The notes under the pieces: generated by a model | The model's input: only the letters and a program-made list of their open reading frames with translations | The model's database searches: none | Told to the model about the DNA's origin: nothing | Made by a program: the position numbers and the translations under genes | Assembly (NCBI GenBank): GCA_964452355.1 | Contig: CAYVKV010000009.1 | Span: 1 to 37,517, forward strand | Length of the DNA: 37,517 nucleotides | Reading direction: 5' to 3' | From: UBA1450 sp964452355 | Lineage (GTDB): Bacteria; Patescibacteriota; Microgenomatia; UBA1406; GWC2-37-13 | In this document: piece by piece, positions 1 through 6,851 of the stretch | Layout: each line of letters begins with the position of its first letter | Numbering within the stretch: the first letter of the stretch is position 1

Positions 1-55
1 GCCGACGGCGGACTTTTAAGCTATTGGTTCGGGGTTCGATCCCCCGCGGACTCAC
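1..55 (+). repeat. tRNA-Lys-like 3' fragment, direct repeat copy 1
   Basis: This stretch is identical over 55 bases to 423-477. It holds a perfect T-arm (5-bp stem CGGGG/CCCCG around loop TTCGATC at 35-41), a 7-nt acceptor 3' strand and discriminator A at 54. The 7-nt loop CTTTTAA at 13-19 fits a tRNA-Lys(UUU) anticodon loop. The 5' side of the anticodon stem does not pair: it is replaced by the hairpin-forming GCCGACGGCGGA. No matching acceptor 5' strand (GAGTCCG) is visible before copy 2, so that copy is a fragment rather than a working tRNA. Copy 1 touches the window edge, and sequence outside could change the reading. Confidence 0.6.
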
Positions 56-59
56 TCAT

Positions 60-377
60 ATGAATGAAGTGACCACGGTATATGTACTTTTTAACGTCAA
101 CAGAAATAAGATCTATATCGGAAAAACAATGAATCTGGAGAAACGAATAAAAAGACACAATAACCTACTTCCCTCCAAAAAAACTTCATATACTTCAAAA
201 AATTCAGGACCTTGGATCATCGCATATGAAGAACGAATAAACAACCCCCAAGTCGCAACTCTAAGAGAAAAATGGATGAAAAGTGGAATCGGACGGGAAT
301 ATATCAAAAAGAACCTAGCGATCTGGCTTTCCAAAAGAAGAGGTGCGCTTAAGGCAGTCAATAAAGATCGTCCGTAG
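60..377 (+). CDS. GIY-YIG family endonuclease
   Basis: This is a 105-residue single-domain GIY-YIG nuclease of the small UvrC-N/URI type. The first motif is degenerate (YVLF near residue 8) and the second is YIGKT near residue 19. It is followed by the basic stretch EKRIKRH, the REKWMKSGIGREY segment typical of this family, and a basic C-terminus. An upstream TTG at 24 would extend the frame through the tRNA-like fragment, giving an artificial leader that translates the T-arm, so I chose the ATG at 60. Small proteins of this family are often homing-type or repair-like nucleases. Its position between two identical tRNA fragments suggests a mobile or homing role, but no substrate can be read from the sequence. 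Confidence 0.8.
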   Translation: MNEVTTVYVLFNVNRNKIYIGKTMNLEKRIKRHNNLLPSKKTSYTSKNSGPWIIAYEERINNPQVATLREKWMKSGIGREYIKKNLAIWLSKRRGALKAVNKDRP

Positions 378-396
378 CTTCGTCCATAGGACGATC
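366..396 (+). other. Inverted repeat at the end of the GIY-YIG gene
   Basis: GATCGTCC at 366-373 pairs perfectly with GGACGATC at 389-396, and the stop codon lies in the 15-nt loop. No U-run follows, so it is not a canonical intrinsic terminator. It may protect the mRNA end or be part of the repeat unit that includes the tRNA fragments. Confidence 0.4.
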
Positions 397-422
397 GTCT
401 CATGAATGACAATGGTAGATCC

Positions 423-477
423 GCCGACGGCGGACTTTTAAGCTATTGGTTCGGGGTTCGATCCCCCGCGGACTCAC
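423..477 (+). repeat. tRNA-Lys-like 3' fragment, direct repeat copy 2
   Basis: This is an exact copy of 1-55, with the T-arm at 452-468, the acceptor 3' strand at 469-475 and discriminator A at 476. Its first bases belong to the hairpin TCCGCC-GAC-GGCGGA (420-434), a design that recurs at 32409-32423. The two copies start 422 bp apart and enclose the GIY-YIG gene, which is what integration at a tRNA 3' end with duplication of the target, or tandem amplification of a cassette, would leave behind. Confidence 0.6.
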
Positions 478-519
478 CCTTCTTTAGAAAGTATTTATCT
501 CCGTTTCCATTTCATCACT

Positions 520-525
520 TATACT
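520..525 (+). promoter_or_regulatory. -10 box for a probable leaderless transcript
   Basis: TATACT lies 5 nt before the ATG at 531. Transcription from it would begin at or next to the start codon. There is no Shine-Dalgarno sequence in between. It follows the same layout seen at leuS, tyrS and several other genes here. Confidence 0.5.
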
Positions 526-530
526 AAGAT

Positions 531-1217
531 ATGCTCCCATGCATCATCCCCTTTCATAATGAAAAAAATCGAATTCACCGTGTCCTTGACGTAATCACAC
601 ACGTTCATACAATTGATGAAGTCATCTGCGTCGATGATGCTTCGACAGATTATGGAGGCAAGACAATATCAGAGAACTATCCAAATATTCATTGCATTTC
701 ATTTAAAAAACAATGTGGTAAAAGTCAAGCAGTAAAACACGGTCTTCACGCTTCACATGGAGAATACATACTCCTAATTGATGCGGATTTAAAAAAACTG
801 AGATCGGAAGAACTAATGCACGCAATAGATTATATGCAAAACAATAAATCGCTTGATATGCTTTTATTGCCCGATCTTCATCCCAACATAGAGACACGTC
901 TGTCCCGTCATGACATCATATTATCAGGAAAACGTATTCTTAAGAGACGTGATTTATTCTGTATTTTTTCCAAATATTCTCCAAAACGCTATCAACTTGA
1001 GATCGCGATAAATCAGTACATGATTGATGAGAACAAAAACGTTGAATATTTAAGAATTTCTTCGAAAGATACTGTAAAATCAGAAAAAATCGGTCTGATT
1101 CGAGGAACGTTCAAAAACATATCAATGCTTACATCAATTATTCTTTTCAGAGGGTTTTTTTGCTATATTTCACAGGTTGTATCCTTTGGACATGATGAAG
1201 TACGTCTTTCGTCTTAG
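531..1217 (+). CDS. Family 2 (GT-A) glycosyltransferase
   Basis: This is a 228-residue soluble protein with a GT-A fold. It opens with the strand-loop PCIIPFHNEKNRI typical of GT2 enzymes, then has the nucleotide-binding VDDAST (about 34-39), a lysine/glycine segment KSQAVKHG (about 64-71) and the metal-binding motif LIDADL (about 82-87). Such enzymes transfer sugar from a nucleotide-sugar to a lipid or polysaccharide acceptor at the inner face of the membrane. The C-terminal third, with a hydrophobic patch around 195-215, could sit at the membrane. It lacks the QxxRW motif of processive enzymes. The acceptor is unknown, and no polysaccharide operon surrounds it. It converges with leuS, 55 bp away. 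Confidence 0.8.
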   Translation: MLPCIIPFHNEKNRIHRVLDVITHVHTIDEVICVDDASTDYGGKTISENYPNIHCISFKKQCGKSQAVKHGLHASHGEYILLIDADLKKLRSEELMHAIDYMQNNKSLDMLLLPDLHPNIETRLSRHDIILSGKRILKRRDLFCIFSKYSPKRYQLEIAINQYMIDENKNVEYLRISSKDTVKSEKIGLIRGTFKNISMLTSIILFRGFFCYISQVVSFGHDEVRLSS

Positions 1218-1272
1218 AACCGGTTTGATGGGCGAATTTTGAATATCTCCAGCCGTATCAATGGTCAAGGCA

Positions 1273-3732
1273 CTAGACAATGAAATTGAGGATTTTTCCC
1301 GGAACATAAATAGCTTTTTTGTATGAGTTGTCGGTGGTATATTGTTGAACTTTTTGGACAGCGAGGGCTTTTTGAATCACCTGCTCTTCAGAATCATCTA
1401 CTGAGATATCTATTGATCCTCGAACTTTTCCATTGATTTGAATAGGGATCGTTACCGTACTTTTTTGAAGTGCAGATTCATCAACCTTTGGCCAAGAAAC
1501 CGTATGAATAGATTCCTTCTCCCCTAGTTGTGATCGCCAAATCTCTTCGGTCATAAATGGCGCAAACGGTGACAATATTTTTAAAAAACTCTTGGCATCA
1601 ACCAAACTCAAATTATCATTCACTTCATTGAGAAATTCCATCATTGCGGCAATTGCCGTGTTGAACTTAAGCGATTCAATATCTTCCCCTACTTTTTTAA
1701 CGGTTTTATTCAGAAGTTGCGATACTTCCTTGCGTGACTCTTTCGTATCAGTGTGCGACCCATCCTTCTTATTTTCTTCAAGTGTTTGAAAATAATTCCA
1801 TACTCGTTTTAAGAATCGATACTGTCCCTGCACACTTTCAACGCTCCATGGTTTATCAGCGTCAATGGGGCCCATAAACATTTCATACATCCGCAAAGTA
1901 TCAGCGCCATATTCGGTGATTACATCATCAGGATTAATGACATTGCCCTTGCTCTTACTCATCTTTCGGTGATCAGGCCCCAGTATCATCCCTTGATGTC
2001 TCATTTTTGCAAATGGCTCATCAACTGAAAGATATCCCTCATCGCGAAGAAATTTGGTAAAAAATCTACTGTACAGTAAGTGCAGTACGATATGTTCCGG
2101 CCCAATCATATAAAAATCAACCGGCATCCATTTTTTCATTGATTCTGCACTCGCAAAGACATCTGCATTGCGTGGATCAGTGAATCTGAGGTAATACCAT
2201 GACGAATCAACAAAAGTATCCATGGTGTCATACTCTGGAGTCCATCCTTTTCCATACAATTTTTCAACACGTTCGTTAAATTCTTTTGAAAGCTTCAGTG
2301 GGCTCTCTCCTGTTGGTTTAAAATCTACGTCCGTAGGCAACATCCAAGGAAGATGCTCTTCTTTAACCATATGCGCAGTACCTTCCGGGTCGTATACAAT
2401 GGGAATCGGCGCTCCCCAATAGCGCTGACGAGATATGAGCCAATCTCTGAGCTTGTAGTTGGTGTCTCTCCTTCCATAAGGAGTAGATTCGAGATAATCT
2501 ATGATGTCAGATCGGACTTCTCCCCATTTTCTCCCTGCAAACTGTGTTGGCTCCTCGATAATTCCCTCATTCTCATGGTGATAACAGTACTCTAAGTTCA
2601 TAACTTTTTTTGCTTCAGTAGGATCTTCTGGATGCATCACTGGGTGGAGTGGAATATCATACTTTTTAGCAAAGATAAAATCACGATCGTCGTGTGCGCT
2701 ACAGTTTACGATACCAGTCCCATATTCATACACGGCAAATGACGCCACCCAAATCGGGAGCTTCCGATCGCCTGCTAAGGGATACTCCAAGTATTTTCCG
2801 GTAAAAATTCCTTCTAAATCCTTTTCAAAATCAAATGAGCCGCTGGCTTTTTTCTTTTTAACTCTTTCCACAAATGCCAAAACTTCATCCTCTTTATCGG
2901 TTCCCTTCACAAGTTCAAGGACCAACGGATGCTCTGGTGCAATGATAGTAAACGTCTGGGCCATATAGGTTTGCGGTACTGAATCAAAGACACTCATCTC
3001 TATGTCCATATCCTGAACTTTGAACGTCGTAGTCACTCCTTCACTCTTCCCTATCCAATTGAGCTGTTGCTGTTTGGTTGCTTTTGGCCAATCAACTGCG
3101 TCAAGCCCTGATATAAGCTCATCCATATACTGGGTTATTTTGAAAAACCACTGCTCCATTTTCTTTTGAATCACATCAGTACCACACCGTTCACATTTAC
3201 CCTCAACAACCTGTTCGTTAGCAAGAACGGTTTGACAGCTTGGGCACCAATTGACCGGTGCTGACTTTTTGTATGCAAGCTTCTTTTTGTAGAGTTGGAG
3301 GAATAACCATTGTGTCCATTTATAATATCCCGGATGACAGGTGGCAACTTCAGTCGACCAATCATAAGAAATTCCAATCCGTTTGAGTTGTGAACTAAAA
3401 TTTTTGATCGCCTGTTTGGTCGTGATAACGGGCGCAACGCCAGTTTTAACCGCATAATTTTCTGCTGGTAAACCAAAAGCGTCCCATCCGACTGGAAAAA
3501 AAACCTTTTTCCCAATCGAACGATAATATCTCGCCATGATGTCAAGCGCAGTCTGTGGCTCAACATGACCAACATGGAGTCCACTTCCTGAGGGGTACGC
3601 AAATGCGTACAAGAGGTATTTTCTATTCTCGTCATTTATACCTTCTTGATCAAATGATTCTTGAAATAATCCTTCCGAAACCCACTGTTTTGACCATTTT
3701 TCTTCAAAATCAGTTGGGAAATATTTTGACAT
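1273..3732 (-). CDS. leuS: Leucyl-tRNA synthetase
   Basis: This class I aminoacyl-tRNA synthetase of 819 residues charges tRNA-Leu. The HIGH signature appears as HVGH (residues 53-56) after PSGSGL, and the second signature is KMSKSKGNV in the last third. A zinc-like CPSC...CERC cluster lies near residues 162-183, followed by the CP1 editing domain with a T-rich segment (TYMAQTFTII) and the HDDRDF motif. The C-terminal anticodon-binding region ends in the small KVRGSI domain. The length is close to bacterial LeuS (about 860 in E. coli), so it appears complete. The start at 3732 is supported by a TATAAT 6 nt upstream. It is divergent from the CoA gene. Confidence 0.97.
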   Translation of the reverse strand: MSKYFPTDFEEKWSKQWVSEGLFQESFDQEGINDENRKYLLYAFAYPSGSGLHVGHVEPQTALDIMARYYRSIGKKVFFPVGWDAFGLPAENYAVKTGVAPVITTKQAIKNFSSQLKRIGISYDWSTEVATCHPGYYKWTQWLFLQLYKKKLAYKKSAPVNWCPSCQTVLANEQVVEGKCERCGTDVIQKKMEQWFFKITQYMDELISGLDAVDWPKATKQQQLNWIGKSEGVTTTFKVQDMDIEMSVFDSVPQTYMAQTFTIIAPEHPLVLELVKGTDKEDEVLAFVERVKKKKASGSFDFEKDLEGIFTGKYLEYPLAGDRKLPIWVASFAVYEYGTGIVNCSAHDDRDFIFAKKYDIPLHPVMHPEDPTEAKKVMNLEYCYHHENEGIIEEPTQFAGRKWGEVRSDIIDYLESTPYGRRDTNYKLRDWLISRQRYWGAPIPIVYDPEGTAHMVKEEHLPWMLPTDVDFKPTGESPLKLSKEFNERVEKLYGKGWTPEYDTMDTFVDSSWYYLRFTDPRNADVFASAESMKKWMPVDFYMIGPEHIVLHLLYSRFFTKFLRDEGYLSVDEPFAKMRHQGMILGPDHRKMSKSKGNVINPDDVITEYGADTLRMYEMFMGPIDADKPWSVESVQGQYRFLKRVWNYFQTLEENKKDGSHTDTKESRKEVSQLLNKTVKKVGEDIESLKFNTAIAAMMEFLNEVNDNLSLVDAKSFLKILSPFAPFMTEEIWRSQLGEKESIHTVSWPKVDESALQKSTVTIPIQINGKVRGSIDISVDDSEEQVIQKALAVQKVQQYTTDNSYKKAIYVPGKILNFIV

Positions 3733-3738
3733 GGAACT

Positions 3739-3748
3739 ATTATATACT
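3739..3748. promoter_or_regulatory. Overlapping divergent -10 boxes (leuS / CoA fusion gene)
   Basis: On the minus strand TATAAT (3739-3744) ends 6 nt before the leuS ATG at 3732. On the plus strand TATACT (3743-3748) ends 6 nt before the ATG at 3755. The two boxes share two bases, and only 22 bp separate the start codons. Each promoter's -35 region would therefore lie inside the opposite gene, and both mRNAs would be leaderless. Confidence 0.6.
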
Positions 3749-3754
3749 ACTCAC

Positions 3755-4768
3755 ATGCCCTATCAATATAAACATGCAGTACTTGGCGGTACATTTGATC
3801 ATCTACACGCAGGACACAAGCATATTCTCACTCAGGCTTTTGCTTTTGCCAAACACATAACTATTGGGATTACGTCTGATGATTTTGTGAAGGGAAAAAA
3901 GCTTTCAGGATCAATTCAACCTTATGAAGTACGGACGGGAGTCTTGAAAGAATATCTTTTAGCAAAAAAGGTGAATGCGCGCGTATCGTTTGAGGAACTG
4001 CATGATATTTATGGTTCGGCCGCAACAAGAATTGATATTGATGCAATAATCGTGACAAGTGATTCTGAACCAAACGCACATAAACTCAATAAGAAACGAT
4101 CTGAAAATAATCGTCCCAAGCTATACCTCATGCGCGTCCCCTTACTTACGGATACGAGCGGAATGGTAATAAGTTCATCTCGGATTCGTCAAGGTATCAT
4201 AAATCGTAAAGGAAAGATATTTATGGACAGTTTCTCTCCTGCTCAAAAACACTCACTTCCCCAAAAGATTCGGGAACAATTACAGTCCCCCATTGGTCAT
4301 GTGGTGACCGGCTCAATGGATGCACCGATCGAAACCGCTTGTCAAGTGGTAAAAAAAATACGCGAGCTAAACCCGCCCATGGTGATTGCCGTAGGCGATA
4401 TTGTGGTACAAACATTGAAGCAAGCCGGATTCAAGCCACAAATAGAAATCATAGATTACCGGACAAGACGTTCAGACATAAACCCGACCGGTGGACAACG
4501 CAAAGTTGACGTAATCAATCCAGCTGGGACGATAACAAAAGAATCGATCGATACTATTGAATCCGCCTTACAACAAGCACAATTAACACAAAAATCCAAA
4601 AGAATAATTGTACAAGGCGAAGAAGATTTGCTCGCGCTTCCGGCGATATTGCTCGCTCCTCTTTGTAGCGTGATCATATATGGACAGTTTGATCAGGGAA
4701 TCGTTATTGTTGAGGCTGATGAAAAAATGAAAGAAAACGTTTCTGATATTATCAAACAATTTGAGTAA
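3755..4768 (+). CDS. Fused phosphopantetheine adenylyltransferase / GTP-dependent dephospho-CoA kinase
   Basis: This is a 337-residue two-domain protein. The first 160 residues form a nucleotidyltransferase with GGTFDHLHAGH near the N-terminus (the HxGH motif of CoaD-like enzymes) and the second motif ISSSRIR. This is the eukaryotic/archaeal PPAT type. The rest matches the DUF359 family, shown in archaea to be a GTP-dependent dephospho-CoA kinase. Its hallmarks are AVGDIVVQTL, IEIIDYRTRR, INPAGTIT, VQGEEDLLALPAILLAP and IIYGQFDQGIVIV. Together the domains would catalyse the last two steps of CoA synthesis. An upstream in-frame ATG at 3731 overlaps the leuS start; the ATG at 3755 fits the promoter and the family start better. 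The GNAT gene follows 14 bp downstream, probably in the same transcript. Confidence 0.85.
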   Translation: MPYQYKHAVLGGTFDHLHAGHKHILTQAFAFAKHITIGITSDDFVKGKKLSGSIQPYEVRTGVLKEYLLAKKVNARVSFEELHDIYGSAATRIDIDAIIVTSDSEPNAHKLNKKRSENNRPKLYLMRVPLLTDTSGMVISSSRIRQGIINRKGKIFMDSFSPAQKHSLPQKIREQLQSPIGHVVTGSMDAPIETACQVVKKIRELNPPMVIAVGDIVVQTLKQAGFKPQIEIIDYRTRRSDINPTGGQRKVDVINPAGTITKESIDTIESALQQAQLTQKSKRIIVQGEEDLLALPAILLAPLCSVIIYGQFDQGIVIVEADEKMKENVSDIIKQFE

Positions 4769-4782
4769 ACTATTTCAGAGGT

Positions 4783-5283
4783 ATGATAATACAAATCCAA
4801 TCATCACACGACTTAGACTTATTTTATCCAATATTTTCTTCCGTACTAACATCAGAGTTTCCTGGATATACTTCTGAGGTGGTGCGTTACTTACTGGATA
4901 GAATTTACACGAAAGAAACACTGAAATACTGGGTTCAAAGAAAAGAAAAAATTATATTTGGAGCCTATGAAAAGGATTCGGTTGTAGGTTTTGCCGTGAT
5001 TGACGCTCCATATGGCGGCGTCTCATTTTGTCGTTGGCTTGGAGTTCTCAAAAAATATCAGCATAAAGGATTCGGAACGGCTCTTATTCAAAAGTGGAAC
5101 GAGCTTGCACTAGAAAGTAAGGCGCACAAAATGGAAGTTGCTGGCTTACCTACAGCAAAAGTATTTTATGAAAAAATGGGGCTTAATCTTGAAGGACTGC
5201 GCAAAGCTTCATACTTCGGAATCGATCAGTATCTTTTTGGAAAGATTATTGGAGTACCCAATTCTGAGAATATGACGAGGTAG
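4783..5283 (+). CDS. GNAT family N-acetyltransferase
   Basis: This 166-residue protein has the GNAT fold. The acetyl-CoA-binding motif A is seen as LGVLKKYQHKGFGTALI (about residues 86-102), with the Q/R-x-x-G-x-G/A loop QHKGFG. Motif B follows as PTAKVFYEKMGL, with the typical tyrosine and the F/Y-x-x-G ending. These enzymes move an acetyl group from acetyl-CoA to an amine; the substrate is not readable from sequence. The gene starts 14 bp after the CoA-biosynthesis gene and is probably co-transcribed. An AGAGG lies only 1 nt before the ATG, too close to act as a normal ribosome binding site. Confidence 0.8.
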   Translation: MIIQIQSSHDLDLFYPIFSSVLTSEFPGYTSEVVRYLLDRIYTKETLKYWVQRKEKIIFGAYEKDSVVGFAVIDAPYGGVSFCRWLGVLKKYQHKGFGTALIQKWNELALESKAHKMEVAGLPTAKVFYEKMGLNLEGLRKASYFGIDQYLFGKIIGVPNSENMTR

Positions 5284-5326
5284 GCTCATACCTAAAGTCT
5301 AATGACTAACGATTAATAAAATACCC

Positions 5327-5626
5327 CTATCCAGTATGCCCATTGAGCCATACAGGCCTATCTTCTCTTTGCTGATATTGGCCTTCATAGACGGTAGCCG
5401 ACTGCGCTAAAGAAGGTATTTCTACTAAAGCTTCTGTAAATTGAGTAATCATCCCTTGGGTTCCTTCACCCAATATTCTTAAGAACTGAATAGGAGGAGT
5501 TTCATTTACAACCAACATATGAAGTAGTTCACTCCCAAAAATTATACCTGATTGGTCACCAACTCTTTTAAGCTCAGCTATTTGACTTTGAGGAACGATT
5601 ACACTAAAGGGCTTTTGCTCATTCAT
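5327..5626 (-). CDS. Small protein of unknown function
   Basis: This is a 99-residue soluble protein that I do not recognise. It has no signal peptide or membrane segment. The first 70 residues alternate hydrophobic and polar stretches, with a short glycine-rich LGEGTQG, and the last 25 are polar (YQQREDRP). The gene is supported by a TATAAT box 6 nt before its ATG, placed back to back with the tyrS promoter. That layout matches other real genes here. It converges with the GNAT gene. Confidence 0.55.
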   Translation of the reverse strand: MNEQKPFSVIVPQSQIAELKRVGDQSGIIFGSELLHMLVVNETPPIQFLRILGEGTQGMITQFTEALVEIPSLAQSATVYEGQYQQREDRPVWLNGHTG

Positions 5627-5632
5627 ACTCGT

Positions 5633-5668
5633 ATTATACTAGATACCCTATACAAAATACGATATACT
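5633..5668. promoter_or_regulatory. Divergent -10 boxes (small gene / tyrS)
   Basis: The minus-strand TATAAT at 5633-5638 is 6 nt from the ATG at 5626. The plus-strand TATACT at 5663-5668 is 6 nt from the tyrS ATG at 5675. No Shine-Dalgarno sequence is present in either leader, which would be zero or a few bases long. Confidence 0.55.
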
Positions 5669-5674
5669 ACTTTC

Positions 5675-6787
5675 ATGACCATTGACGAAAAAATTAAACT
5701 CATCAAAGAAGTCGGAGAAGAAATCACCACTGAAGATGAGCTGAAGAAACTTCTTGAATCCGGTGATGAGATTGTAGCCTACGATGGCTTTGAGCCATCA
5801 GGTCAGATACATATAGCCCAAGGACTCCTGCGTACGATAAATATTAATAAAATGACCAAGACTGGCGTCAAATTCAAGATGTTTGTCGCAGACTGGCATG
5901 CATATGCAAACAACAAAATGGGTGGCGATCTGGACAAGATCAAGATCGTAGGTAAATATTTTATCGAGGTTTGGAAAGCGTGCGGGATGAATATGGGTAT
6001 GGTCGAGTTCCACTGGGCATCTGATATGGCAAAAAATCCTGATTACTGGAAACTTGTCCTTCAGGTAGGAAAATCCAATGCACTGAAGCGTTTTGTTCGT
6101 ACTGCTGAAATGATGGGTCGCGAGGAGTCACTTGATAATCTAACTGGAGCACATATCATTTATTCGTGTATGCAGGTTGCCGATATTTTTATGTTGGGAG
6201 CCAAAATCACCCAATTGGGAATGGATCAACGAAAGGTTAATATGCTTGCGCGGGAAATCGGCCCACAACTGGGATTCTGGAAACCCGTGGTGATCAGTCA
6301 TCATATGTTACAAGGACTCAAACCACATTTCGACTATACTAATAGTAACACAACTCAGCTTTCAGAAGATTCTGAGGATGCTCTCCAGAGAACAATTAGA
6401 TTGAAAATGTCAAAGTCCAATCCAGACTCCGCAATATTCATGACTGATTCAATGGAAGATATCAAACGAAAAATTAGCAAAGCTTGGGCTCCTGAAGGAG
6501 AAATTAAAGAAAATCCGGTTCTAGAGTATTGTAAATATATTCTGTTTGAATCCTTTGATGAAATCCAAATAGAACGTCCGGATAAATTTGGTGGAAATAA
6601 ATCTTACCACACCTACACGGAGCTGGAAGTTGACTATGCCTCAAAAGCCCTCCACCCAATGGATCTCAAAAATACCGTAATTCAAAAGCTTGACGAACTT
6701 CTCGCGCCCGTAAGACGTCATTTTGAAGAAAATGAAGAGGCGGCTGCGCTCCTTAAACAAGTACAATCTTTTCAGGTGACCCGATAA
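5675..6787 (+). CDS. tyrS: Tyrosyl-tRNA synthetase, archaeal/eukaryotic type
   Basis: This is a 370-residue class Ic synthetase. The N-terminal YDGFEPSGQIHIAQG carries the degenerate HIGH motif (HIAQ), LGMDQRKVNMLARE is the tyrosine/tRNA acceptor region, and KMSKSNPDSAIFMTDS is the second signature. The LGMDQRK and KMSKSxPDSAIF strings are typical of archaeal and eukaryotic TyrRS. Bacterial enzymes carry KFGKS/T-like signatures and a C-terminal S4 domain, which is absent here. The frame is open upstream to 5552, but the ATG at 5675 follows a good -10 box and starts the conserved N-terminus. Function is near certain; the phylogenetic type rests on motif recall and needs a tree. Confidence 0.93.
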   Translation: MTIDEKIKLIKEVGEEITTEDELKKLLESGDEIVAYDGFEPSGQIHIAQGLLRTININKMTKTGVKFKMFVADWHAYANNKMGGDLDKIKIVGKYFIEVWKACGMNMGMVEFHWASDMAKNPDYWKLVLQVGKSNALKRFVRTAEMMGREESLDNLTGAHIIYSCMQVADIFMLGAKITQLGMDQRKVNMLAREIGPQLGFWKPVVISHHMLQGLKPHFDYTNSNTTQLSEDSEDALQRTIRLKMSKSNPDSAIFMTDSMEDIKRKISKAWAPEGEIKENPVLEYCKYILFESFDEIQIERPDKFGGNKSYHTYTELEVDYASKALHPMDLKNTVIQKLDELLAPVRRHFEENEEAAALLKQVQSFQVTR

Positions 6788-6833
6788 ATAATTGGCGCGT
6801 GGCAATTCCAGAATAATGTACCTATTCTTCGTA

Positions 6834-6842
6834 TGATATACT
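6834..6842 (+). promoter_or_regulatory. Extended -10 promoter of transketolase
   Basis: TGATATACT is an extended -10 element (TG, one base, TATACT) ending 9 nt before the ATG at 6852. The leader would be at most 2-3 nt, again without a Shine-Dalgarno sequence. Confidence 0.5.
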
Positions 6843-6851
6843 AATTTTCAT

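Noticed and set aside
24..59. TTG-initiated extension of the GIY-YIG gene through the tRNA-like fragment
   Set aside because: The 12 extra residues simply translate the T-arm and acceptor strand. The ATG at 60 gives the normal family start.
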